This document shows, in pieces, positions 1 through 5,200 of a stretch of DNA of 5,200 bases. The notes under the pieces are model-generated. The model made no database searches, had not been told where the DNA came from, and saw nothing but the letters and a program-made list of their open reading frames with translations. Position 1 is the first letter of the stretch, and every line of letters begins with the position of its first letter. A program made the position numbers and the translations under genes. This DNA comes from Pseudomonadota bacterium (GTDB taxonomy: Bacteria; Pseudomonadota; Gammaproteobacteria; Xanthomonadales; Xanthomonadaceae), in contig JAFAFD010000053.1 of the NCBI GenBank assembly GCA_023423675.1, forward strand, positions 1 to 5,200, read 5' to 3'.

Positions 1-90
1 CATGGATGGGTTCACGGCGTCCCCGCACGCCCACAGCGCCCCGCCTCCCCCGGGGAAGCCAGCACTTGATCTTGACGTTGCTCTAGCGGG
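1..90. other. Non-coding stretch beyond the hda end
   Basis: I see no supportable gene here. The stretch contains a short GC palindrome (TCCCC-C-GGGGA, 46-56), a C-rich section at 21-51 and a more AT-rich, T-containing section at 61-83. The first 20 or so bases resemble sequence I associate with dispersed intergenic repeats in Stenotrophomonas and Xanthomonas, but that is recollection and cannot be tested here. The neighbouring gene to the left lies outside the window. Confidence 0.4.
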
Positions 91-110
91 TGCAGGGCAG
101 CAGCCCTGCA
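91..110 (-). repeat. Perfect 8-bp hairpin downstream of hda
   Basis: TGCAGGGC (91-98) and GCCCTGCA (103-110) are perfect inverted copies around a 4-base loop. In the direction of hda transcription the hairpin begins 17 bases after the stop codon. The T-run (113-118) lies before the stem rather than after it, and the sequence after the stem is CCCGCTAG. It therefore does not fit a standard intrinsic terminator by itself. It may block 3' exonucleases on the hda mRNA, or be one unit of a dispersed palindromic repeat family. Confidence 0.6.
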
Positions 111-142
111 ATAAAAAACCCCACCCTCAGTAACGAGGCCGG
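111..142 (-). terminator. Possible intrinsic terminator overlapping the hda 3' end
   Basis: Read on the minus strand, CCGGCCTC (142-135) can pair with GAGGGTGG (128-121) around a 6-base loop. The pairing has one G-G mismatch and one G-T wobble. It is followed by GG and then six T residues and ATT (118-111). A GC-rich stem followed by a T-tract at the end of an operon is the right order for an intrinsic terminator. The inner perfect stem is only 4 bp, so this is a moderate candidate. The stem includes the last codons and stop of hda. Confidence 0.4.
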
Positions 143-837
143 CCTTCTTCCAGCACCTGCCGCAGGAACGGCACCGTGATCCGCCGCTTCGCCGCCAGCG
201 ACTCCCGGTCCAGCCAGTCCAGCAGCGTGATCAGCCCACCCAGCTCGCGCCCGGTATGCGACAGCAGCCACTCGATGGCCGCCTCGTCGATCGCCAGCCC
301 GCGCCGCAGCGCGCGCTCGCGCAGCACCGCCGCCCGCCCTTCCTCGTCCAGCGGCTGCAGCAGCACCCGTACGCACTGGCCCAACCGCGAACGCAGGTCC
401 GGCAGCACCAGGCCCAGCTCGCCCGGCGCGTGCTGCGCCGTGTACAGCACCGTTACCCCCGCCGCGCGCGCGCGGTTGTGGAAGTCGAACAGCGCGATCT
501 CGTCCTCGCGATGGCCCGCCACCGCATCCAGGCCGTCCAGCGCCACCAGCTCGCGCTGCTCCAGGCCATCCAGCGCCGCCGCCACCCGGCCGACCGCGCC
601 GGCCAGCGGCACGTAGGTCGGCAGGCGCCCGGCCTGCTGCGCGCTGGAACACATCGCCAGCGCCTGGTGGGTCTTGCCCGTGCCCGCCGCACCTTCCAGG
701 TAGACCCAGTCGTGGCTGGCGCCCACCGCGATCGCACGCAGCTGCGCCAGCGCGCCGTCCGGCGCGCCGATGAAGGTCTCCAGGCGCTGGTCCCGCGGAT
801 AATGCAGGGCCAGCGGAAGTTGCGGCACACCAATCAC
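127..837 (-). CDS. hda: DnaA regulatory inactivator Hda
   Basis: This 236-residue AAA+ protein is related to domain III of DnaA. In the known family, Hda bound to ADP and to the DNA-loaded sliding clamp stimulates ATP hydrolysis on DnaA (regulatory inactivation of DnaA), which prevents re-initiation at oriC. Visible features in order: a clamp-binding hexapeptide QLPLAL at residues 6-11; Walker A GAAGTGKT at 49-56; Walker B ending LVALDGLD at 97-104; a sensor-1 region LYTAQ at 131-135; a box VII motif DLRSRL at 147-152, whose R151 fits the arginine finger; and a sensor-2 region TGRELGGL at 195-202. Length is close to E. coli Hda (about 233-248 residues, depending on start). The start is a GTG at 837 overlapping the previous stop (GTGA), with no clear Shine-Dalgarno, which favours translational coupling. 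A second GTG at 828 would remove three residues and keep the clamp motif. It is the last gene of a three-gene operon. Confidence 0.93.
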   Translation of the reverse strand: MIGVPQLPLALHYPRDQRLETFIGAPDGALAQLRAIAVGASHDWVYLEGAAGTGKTHQALAMCSSAQQAGRLPTYVPLAGAVGRVAAALDGLEQRELVALDGLDAVAGHREDEIALFDFHNRARAAGVTVLYTAQHAPGELGLVLPDLRSRLGQCVRVLLQPLDEEGRAAVLRERALRRGLAIDEAAIEWLLSHTGRELGGLITLLDWLDRESLAAKRRITVPFLRQVLEEGRPRY

Positions 838-2006
838 TTCGGGTCCGGGCCGTTCTCGTAGGGGTCGAGGATGATATGGGGGGCGTCGATCACGCCATCA
901 AGCACGATGGCCGGCTTTTCGCCGACGTACAGCTCGCTCTGGCGGTAACGCTGGTGGGCATAGCGCAGCAGCACGTTGCTGACCGCCGCCACCGGCAGCG
1001 CCAGCAGCATGCCGAGGAAGCCGAACAGCTGGCCACCGGCCATCACCGCGAAGATCACCGCCACCGGGTGCAGGCCGATCTTGTCGCCGACGATGCGCGG
1101 GGTCAGCACGTAGCTTTCCAGCAACTGGCCGACGGTGAACACCACGCCCACCAGCAGCAGCAGCTTCAGGTCGATGCCCTGCGCCTGCACCAGCGCCGCC
1201 ACCACCGCCATCACAATGCCGGTGGTCGCGCCCAGGTACGGGATGAAGCTGATCAGGCCGGCCACCAGGCCGATCAACAGGCCCAGCTTCAGGCCGGCCA
1301 GCGACAGGCCGGCGGCGTAGATCACGCCCAGCGCCACCATCACCAGGAACTGGCCACGGATGAAGGCGCCCAGCACGTCGTTGGATTCGCGCGCCAGGTT
1401 GGTGATCGTGCCGATGTGGTTGCGCGGGATCACCGAGGCGACGCGCTCGACCAGCTTGTCCCAGTCACGCAGGAAGTAGAACGCCAGGATCGGCAGCAGC
1501 GCCAGGTTGACCATCCAGGTCACCACGGTGAAACCCGAGCGCGAGACGTAGCCCATGAAGGTGGTGGCGAAGCCGCCGGCCTGCTGCCAGTGGCTGCGCA
1601 ACCACTCGATCAGCCGGTCCGGGTCCATCCACTGCATCACTTCCAGGCCGGTCTTCTGCTCGAACCACGGGATGCCGGTCTGCATCAGCCAGGCCTGCGC
1701 CTGCGGCACGGCGGCCATCAAGGTGGTGATCTGGCGCTCGATCATCGGCACCAGCACCAGCAGCAGCGCGGTCACCACCAGCACCATCGCCACGAACACC
1801 AGCACCACGCCGGTGTTGCGCGAGCGGCCGGTGGCCTCGATGCGGTCGACCAGCGGGTCACCCAGCCAGGCCAGCGCCAGGGCCAGCACGAACGGGGTCA
1901 GGATGGGGGCCAGCAGCCACACCACCCAGCCGATCAGCAGGGCCACGGCCACGTACTTCAGCCGTCGCAGGAACTGCGCGATTTCCGCTTCCGGGGATTG
2001 GGTCAT
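834..2006 (-). CDS. AI-2E/PerM-family membrane transporter
   Basis: This 390-residue inner-membrane protein belongs to the family of E. coli PerM, YhhT and TqsA (formerly UPF0118). Hydrophobic segments lie at about residues 17-48 (probably two helices), 65-88, 153-178, 217-238, 240-275, 280-300 and 311-345. A large soluble loop (about 89-150) follows the third segment, as is usual for the family. Recognisable blocks are FYFLRDWDK (176-184), FIPYLGATTG (254-263) and TPRIVGDKIGLHP (302-314), followed by a glycine-rich last membrane region. A charged tail of about 40 residues follows (350-390). Substrates differ between members: TqsA has been linked to AI-2 export, others to Na+/H+ exchange, and many are untested, so no substrate is assigned. 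The ATG overlaps the stop of the upstream DUF2066 gene (ATGA, 2003-2006), and its own stop overlaps the hda start. There is no strong Shine-Dalgarno, so coupled translation is likely. Confidence 0.9.
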   Translation of the reverse strand: MTQSPEAEIAQFLRRLKYVAVALLIGWVVWLLAPILTPFVLALALAWLGDPLVDRIEATGRSRNTGVVLVFVAMVLVVTALLLVLVPMIERQITTLMAAVPQAQAWLMQTGIPWFEQKTGLEVMQWMDPDRLIEWLRSHWQQAGGFATTFMGYVSRSGFTVVTWMVNLALLPILAFYFLRDWDKLVERVASVIPRNHIGTITNLARESNDVLGAFIRGQFLVMVALGVIYAAGLSLAGLKLGLLIGLVAGLISFIPYLGATTGIVMAVVAALVQAQGIDLKLLLLVGVVFTVGQLLESYVLTPRIVGDKIGLHPVAVIFAVMAGGQLFGFLGMLLALPVAAVSNVLLRYAHQRYRQSELYVGEKPAIVLDGVIDAPHIILDPYENGPDPK

Positions 2007-3142
2007 CGCAGCCGGTACTCGTTGCTGACCGGGGCCGGCTGCGGTGCGCCGGTGCTGTCATCGATCGGCGCCGGCAGGGCCGGCAGGGTCGCCGACGGCA
2101 CCAGCACGCCGTTGTCGCCCAGCATGCGGTTGAAGCCGGCCAGGCCGGTGGTCATTTCCAGGTTCAGCTCCAGGTGGTCGGCCGTCGCCCGCAGCGGGGT
2201 GACGTTGCGCACCACCGGCACCTCGCGCAGGCCCGCGGCCAGGCGCAGGTACTCATCGGTGCTGTTGATGCCGGTCACCACCACGCGGTAGGTACCGGCT
2301 GCACCGGTGGCCGCGCCCGCCTTGGCGTAGCGCTTGACCAGGGCATCGGCGGCGCCGTCGGCACCGGCGGCCATCGCGCGCATGGCGTTGGCGTCCTTGG
2401 TGGTCCACTTGTTCAGCTCGCGGCCGTTGTCGACGAACACCCAGTCCGCCTGCCAGCCGCCATTGGCGCGGTACAGCTTGCCGATCAGCTGCATCGGCGG
2501 CGAGTAGCGGGCCGATGCGCGCGACACCGCGGCGCTGTCTTGGCGCCAGATGGCCCCGGCCAGCGCCTGTTCGGCGGCACCACCGCTGGGCAGGCCCAGC
2601 TTGTAACCACGCTCGATGGCGCGGTTCAGCAGCGGACGGGCCGCATTGGCCTGCTGCACGCTGACCAGGCGCGGGCCGCTGCCGTCGTCCACCGCCAGCC
2701 AGACCACCGGCTTCGGCCGCGGCTGCGGCCACAGCGGCAGGCCCAGGGCCGAGGCCAGCGCATCGACGTCATCCTCGCGGAAGCGGGCGACCAGCAGGGT
2801 CCGGTAGCTGGGCGCGCCACTGGCGCCGACGCTCTGGTCCTGCTTGAAGTCGTAGCTGGCCACGTAATCCTTGGCGTTGCGCAGGGCCTGCACCACGCCC
2901 GGGCGCGCGGTCACGTTGCGGTCGCCGGACAACTTGCCCAGCACCACGCTCAGGGCACGGGCCAGGCCACCGTTGCGGTCGGCCTCGGCCTGGCTGTTCA
3001 CAGGCACTTCGGCCTCGTAGGCACCACTGGCGGTGGCGACATCTCCCTCGGTGCGAAGGGCGCTCTGGGCCATCGTGGCCACCGGCAGGCACAACGCAAG
3101 GAGCAGGGCGGGAATAAGGCTGCGGCGCATCAGGACATCCAT
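2003..3142 (-). CDS. DUF2066 domain-containing exported protein
   Basis: This 379-residue protein has no established function. The N-terminus is a signal peptide: RR at residues 6-7, a hydrophobic core [14 protein letters not shown] (9-22) and a plausible signal peptidase I site after TMA (25). The mature protein starting QSALRTEGD would be periplasmic or envelope-associated. The next region (about 30-140) has the look of the DUF2066 family as found beside hda in Pseudomonas and xanthomonads, including [20 protein letters not shown] (45-64) and VLGKLSGD (67-74). The tail (about 350-379) is rich in Pro and Ala and may be disordered. Two starts are possible: ATG at 3142 or ATG at 3130 (MRRSLIP). 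The second gives a more standard signal peptide length, and neither has a convincing Shine-Dalgarno. It is first in the operon with the AI-2E protein and hda, with a 4-base overlap downstream. The family assignment is by recognition and synteny. Confidence 0.8.
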   Translation of the reverse strand: MDVLMRRSLIPALLLALCLPVATMAQSALRTEGDVATASGAYEAEVPVNSQAEADRNGGLARALSVVLGKLSGDRNVTARPGVVQALRNAKDYVASYDFKQDQSVGASGAPSYRTLLVARFREDDVDALASALGLPLWPQPRPKPVVWLAVDDGSGPRLVSVQQANAARPLLNRAIERGYKLGLPSGGAAEQALAGAIWRQDSAAVSRASARYSPPMQLIGKLYRANGGWQADWVFVDNGRELNKWTTKDANAMRAMAAGADGAADALVKRYAKAGAATGAAGTYRVVVTGINSTDEYLRLAAGLREVPVVRNVTPLRATADHLELNLEMTTGLAGFNRMLGDNGVLVPSATLPALPAPIDDSTGAPQPAPVSNEYRLR

Positions 3143-3164
3143 TGGCTCGACGTATCCGGGGGGA

Positions 3165-3194
3165 ATTGTTGCCCGAATACGGACTTTGCGCCAA
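3165..3194 (-). promoter_or_regulatory. Weak candidate promoter for the DUF2066-hda operon
   Basis: On the minus strand TTGGCG (3194-3189) and AACAAT (3170-3165) are separated by 18 bases. Each matches four of six sigma-70 consensus positions. Transcription would begin near 3158, giving a leader of roughly 16 bases to the ATG at 3142, or about 28 bases to the ATG at 3130. The location is right but the match is poor, so this is tentative. Confidence 0.3.
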
Positions 3195-3201
3195 TGCGGC
3201 C

Positions 3202-3210
3202 TGTTAAAAT
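3202..3210 (+). promoter_or_regulatory. Extended -10 promoter element for purM
   Basis: TGTTAAAAT (3202-3210) fits the extended -10 pattern TGnTATAAT with one mismatch, in an otherwise GC-rich region. No good -35 box stands at 16-18 bases upstream (GACTTT at 3182-3187 is the 17-base-spaced hexamer), and an extended -10 can compensate for a weak -35. Initiation near 3217 would leave a leader of about 26 bases before the purM GTG. The element lies within 10 bases of the candidate leftward -35, so the two promoters would be closely packed. I see no recognisable PurR-type operator. Confidence 0.5.
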
Positions 3211-3242
3211 CGTCCGTTCAACCCCTGCCAGCGCCGACGCCC

Positions 3243-4301
3243 GTGACCAACACCCCGTCTTCCGCCCCCTCCCCCCTCACCTACCGTGACGCGGGTGTCG
3301 ACATCGACGCCGGCAACGAGCTGGTCGAGCGGATCAAGCCCCTGGTCAAGCGCAGCTTCCGTCCGGAAGTAATGGGCGGCCTGGGCGGCTTCGGCGCCCT
3401 GTTCGACCTGTCCAATAAGTACCGCGAGCCGGTGCTGGTGTCGGGCACCGACGGCGTGGGCACCAAGCTGAAGCTGGCCCACCAGCTGAACCGCCACGAT
3501 ACGATCGGCATCGACCTGGTCGCCATGTGCGTCAACGACGTGCTGGTGCAGGGCGCCGAGCCGCTGTTCTTCCTGGACTACTTCGCCACCGGCAAGCTGG
3601 ACATCGACACCGCCGCGGCGGTCGTGGGCGGCATCGCCAACGGCTGCACCGAGGCCGGCTGCGCGCTGATCGGCGGCGAAACCGCTGAAATGCCCGACAT
3701 GTACGCCCCGGGCGAGTACGACCTGGCCGGCTTCACCGTCGCCGCGGTCGAGAAGAGCGAACTGAAGGACGGCGCCAGCGTGGCCGCCGGCGACGTACTG
3801 ATCGGCATCGCCTCCTCCGGCCCGCACTCCAACGGCTACTCGCTGGTGCGCCGCATCTACGACCGCGCCGGCCAGCCGGCCGACCTGGAGCTGGAAGACG
3901 GCGTCAAGCTGGTCGACGCGCTGATGGCGCCGACCCGCCTGTACGTCAAGCCGATCCTGTCGCTGCTGAAGTCGCACGGTGCGGCCATCCACGGCATGGC
4001 CCACATCACCGGTGGCGGCCTGACCGAGAACATCATCCGCGTGGTGCCCGACGGCCTCGGCCTGGACATCCAGGCCTCGGCCTGGCCGCTGCCGCCGGTG
4101 TTCCAGTGGCTGCAGAAGGAAGGCGCCGTGGTCGACAGCGAGATGTGGCGCACCTTCAACTGCGGCATCGGCTTCGTGCTGATCGTCGCCCCGGAGCAGG
4201 TCGCCGCGGTGTCCGAAGCCGTGCAGGCGCAGGGCCTGGACCACTGGCCGATCGGCCAGGTGGTCACCGCCAGCGGCGCCGAACGCGTCCGCATCGCCTG
4301 A
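3243..4301 (+). CDS. purM: Phosphoribosylformylglycinamidine cyclo-ligase (AIR synthetase)
   Basis: This cytoplasmic enzyme converts formylglycinamidine ribonucleotide plus ATP to aminoimidazole ribonucleotide, ADP and phosphate, step 5 of purine synthesis. The protein has 352 residues, close to the usual ~345. Family motifs are [16 protein letters not shown] (13-28), the nucleotide-binding loop SGTDGVGTK (67-75), DLVAMCVND (91-99), GGETAEMP (144-151), [10 protein letters not shown] (191-200), [10 protein letters not shown] (254-263) and the C-terminal NCGIGF (306-311). I chose the GTG at 3243. The open frame extends upstream to 3033, but that part runs opposite the DUF2066 gene and lacks PurM similarity, and a -10 element lies at 3202-3210. 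The chosen start leaves about 12 Pro/Ser/Thr-rich residues before the conserved core and has no visible Shine-Dalgarno. Motifs are intact and no frameshift is seen. It is the first gene of a rightward purine operon. Confidence 0.96.
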   Translation: MTNTPSSAPSPLTYRDAGVDIDAGNELVERIKPLVKRSFRPEVMGGLGGFGALFDLSNKYREPVLVSGTDGVGTKLKLAHQLNRHDTIGIDLVAMCVNDVLVQGAEPLFFLDYFATGKLDIDTAAAVVGGIANGCTEAGCALIGGETAEMPDMYAPGEYDLAGFTVAAVEKSELKDGASVAAGDVLIGIASSGPHSNGYSLVRRIYDRAGQPADLELEDGVKLVDALMAPTRLYVKPILSLLKSHGAAIHGMAHITGGGLTENIIRVVPDGLGLDIQASAWPLPPVFQWLQKEGAVVDSEMWRTFNCGIGFVLIVAPEQVAAVSEAVQAQGLDHWPIGQVVTASGAERVRIA

Positions 4302-4310
4302 TCGGCACCC

Positions 4311-4316
4311 AAGGAG
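4311..4316 (+). promoter_or_regulatory. Strong ribosome binding site of the 4322 gene
   Basis: AAGGAG stands 5 bases before the ATG at 4322. It is the clearest Shine-Dalgarno in the window. It fixes the start of the small membrane protein and argues that this gene is really translated, not a by-product of high GC. Confidence 0.85.
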
Positions 4317-4321
4317 CCCGC

Positions 4322-4813
4322 ATGGACGCTACGCCCCCGTTGTCCGCCGCACCGGTGCCGCCCCCGGCCCCGGTTGCGCCCGCACTGACCGCACAGGACA
4401 TCGACCACCTGCGCCTGCTGGCGATCTTCCATTACGTGGTGGCCGGCCTGGCCGCCGTGTTCGGGCTGATCTTCTGCATGCACATCGTGATGGGCATCGC
4501 CATGCTCAGCGGCGCCCTGCCGATGAACTCCAACGGCCAGGCCACGCCGCTGCACGAGCAGCAGTTCATGGGCTGGATGTTCATCATCATGGGCGGCTGC
4601 GCGGTGTCCTTCGGGCTGGGCCTGGCAGGCTTCATCGCCTATGCCGGGCGCTGCCTGAAGCAGCGGCGCCGGCACACGCTGTGCATGGTGGTGGCCGCCA
4701 TCGCCTGCCTGTTCACCCCGTTCGGCACCGTGCTGGGCGTGTTCACCCTGGTCGTGCTGCTGCGCCCGCAGGTGAAGGCGGCCTTCGAAGCCAACGCGCC
4801 TTCCCGCCTCTGA
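4322..4813 (+). CDS. Small multi-pass membrane protein of unknown function
   Basis: I do not recognise a named family. The 163-residue protein begins with a Pro/Ala-rich, probably disordered segment (2-22). Then comes a conserved-looking LTAQDIDHLRLLAIFHYVVA stretch (22-41) that leads into a first hydrophobic segment (about 32-63). A hydrophilic loop (64-81) follows, then a second hydrophobic segment (82-108), a basic loop KQRRRH (113-118) and a third segment (119-147) with FTPFGTVLGVFTLVVLLRP (131-149). Three membrane spans are clear, and the first segment is long enough that four cannot be excluded. The positively charged loop suggests that side faces the cytoplasm. It has its own strong Shine-Dalgarno 20 bases after purM and ends 19 bases before purN, so it is very likely co-transcribed with them. 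No catalytic or transporter signature is visible. A link to purine metabolism is possible only by position. Confidence 0.85.
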   Translation: MDATPPLSAAPVPPPAPVAPALTAQDIDHLRLLAIFHYVVAGLAAVFGLIFCMHIVMGIAMLSGALPMNSNGQATPLHEQQFMGWMFIIMGGCAVSFGLGLAGFIAYAGRCLKQRRRHTLCMVVAAIACLFTPFGTVLGVFTLVVLLRPQVKAAFEANAPSRL

Positions 4814-4821
4814 GACACCCG

Positions 4822-4836
4822 ATGGCTGCCGCATGA
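4822..4836 (+). other. Four-codon mini-ORF overlapping the purN start
   Basis: ATG GCT GCC GCA TGA begins 8 bases after the stop of the membrane protein gene. Its stop overlaps the purN ATG (ATGA, 4833-4836). There is no strong Shine-Dalgarno for it. It could pass ribosomes to purN, which also lacks a good Shine-Dalgarno, or it could be chance in a short spacer. Confidence 0.2.
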
Positions 4837-5200
4837 CCGCACGCATCGCCGTACTGGCCTCCGGCCGTGGCAGCAACCTGCAGGCCATCCTTGATGCGAT
4901 CGACGCCGGCCGCCTGCCGGCCGAGGTGGTGGGGGTCTTCTCCGACCGCCCCGACGCCGCCGCACTGCAGCGCGTCGGGCCCGGCCAGCGCTGGGCACAC
5001 GCACCGAAGACCTTCAGCGACCGCGCCGCGTACGAGCAGGCGCTGGGCGATGCCGTGCAGGCGGCAGCCCCGGACTGGATCGTCTGCGCCGGCTACATGC
5101 GCATCCTCGGCGCCGACTTCGTGCAGCGCTTCAACGGCCGCCTGGTCAACATCCATCCGTCGCTGCTGCCGCTGCACAAGGGCCTGCACACCCACGCCCG
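4833..5200 (+). CDS. purN: Phosphoribosylglycinamide formyltransferase (partial, 5' part)
   Basis: PurN transfers a formyl group from 10-formyltetrahydrofolate to glycinamide ribonucleotide, step 3 of purine synthesis, in the cytoplasm. The window holds the first 122 codons plus two bases. The family is usually about 210-220 residues, so nearly half is missing, including the expected catalytic aspartate. Visible motifs are IAVLASGRGSNLQAI (5-19), with the phosphate-binding GRGSN at 11-15; VFSDRPDA (35-42); CAGYMRIL (85-92), typical of the family; and NIHPSLLPLHKGLHTHA (106-122), with N106 and H108 matching the catalytic Asn and His of E. coli PurN. The start at 4833 is chosen because the ATG at 4822 in another frame stops after four codons and the conserved IAVLASGRGSN begins right after this ATG. 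There is no clear Shine-Dalgarno. It follows purM and the membrane protein in an apparent operon. Confidence 0.95.
   Translation, partial: MTARIAVLASGRGSNLQAILDAIDAGRLPAEVVGVFSDRPDAAALQRVGPGQRWAHAPKTFSDRAAYEQALGDAVQAAAPDWIVCAGYMRILGADFVQRFNGRLVNIHPSLLPLHKGLHTHA

Noticed and set aside
1149..1163. Short CAG-repeat run resembling a microsatellite
   Set aside because: It encodes part of the leucine-rich membrane segment LKLLLLV of the AI-2E protein and reflects CTG codon preference.
876..2291. Long plus-strand open frame (471 codons) opposite the AI-2E gene and the end of the DUF2066 gene
   Set aside because: Its product is dominated by His, Gln, Arg and Ala, as expected from the complement of a high-GC gene. 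It has no Shine-Dalgarno and no recognisable domain, and the minus-strand genes have clear family features.
3087..3142. Lipoprotein signal in the DUF2066 protein at Cys18
   Set aside because: The residues before the cysteine (LAL-C) do not satisfy a lipobox, which needs a small residue at -1. A signal peptidase I site after residue 25 fits better.
3140..3196. 7-bp inverted repeat CATTGGC (3140-3146) / GCCAATG (3190-3196) across the divergent spacer
   Set aside because: The arms are short and about 50 bases apart centre to centre, and one includes the DUF2066 start codon. A match of this length is expected fairly often by chance in a region this size.
3033..3242. Upstream extension of purM to an ATG at 3033 (70 extra residues)
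   Set aside because: It is antisense to the DUF2066 coding start, lacks PurM similarity and would put the extended -10 element inside the gene.
2174..3289. Long plus-strand open frame opposite the DUF2066 gene, running into the purM promoter
   Set aside because: It has shadow-type composition, lies antisense to a gene with a signal peptide and operon structure, and crosses the intergenic promoter region into another frame of purM.
3204..4244. Long minus-strand open frame opposite purM
   Set aside because: PurM is unambiguous on the other strand with all family motifs. This frame is Gln/His/Val/Gly-rich shadow sequence.

Overview
This is a high-GC window with almost no unused space. Codons mostly end in G or C. 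The protein sequences and gene order point to a gammaproteobacterium of the Xanthomonadaceae/Lysobacteraceae, most likely Stenotrophomonas or a close relative. That assignment comes from recognising the proteins, not from a database search.

Layout: two divergent gene blocks flank a 100-bp intergenic region (3143-3242). Leftward (minus strand), in transcription order, are a DUF2066-type exported protein (2003-3142), an AI-2E/PerM-family membrane protein (834-2006) and the DnaA-related regulator Hda (127-837). Each junction is a 4-base stop/start overlap (ATGA at 2003-2006, GTGA at 834-837), so the three genes look like one translationally coupled operon. A T-tract with an imperfect stem covers the end of hda, followed by a perfect 8-bp hairpin at 91-110. 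Bases 1-90 hold no gene that I can support.

Rightward (plus strand) are purM (3243-4301), a small multi-pass membrane protein of unknown function (4322-4813) and the first 122 codons of purN (4833 to the window edge). PurN makes formyl-glycinamide ribonucleotide (step 3 of purine synthesis) and PurM makes aminoimidazole ribonucleotide (step 5). The membrane protein sits between them with a strong Shine-Dalgarno of its own.

The two blocks cover different jobs. The left one includes the switch that returns DnaA-ATP to DnaA-ADP after replication starts, and the right one supplies purine nucleotides. From memory, the purN-purM / DUF2066-AI-2E-hda arrangement also occurs in Pseudomonas, so this is mostly conserved housekeeping sequence. 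I found no mobile element, CRISPR array, phage gene, tRNA or rRNA, and no convincing new system. The points most worth checking are the unexplained membrane protein inside the pur operon, the tight coupling of hda to two envelope proteins, the shared divergent promoter region and the palindromic sequence beyond hda.
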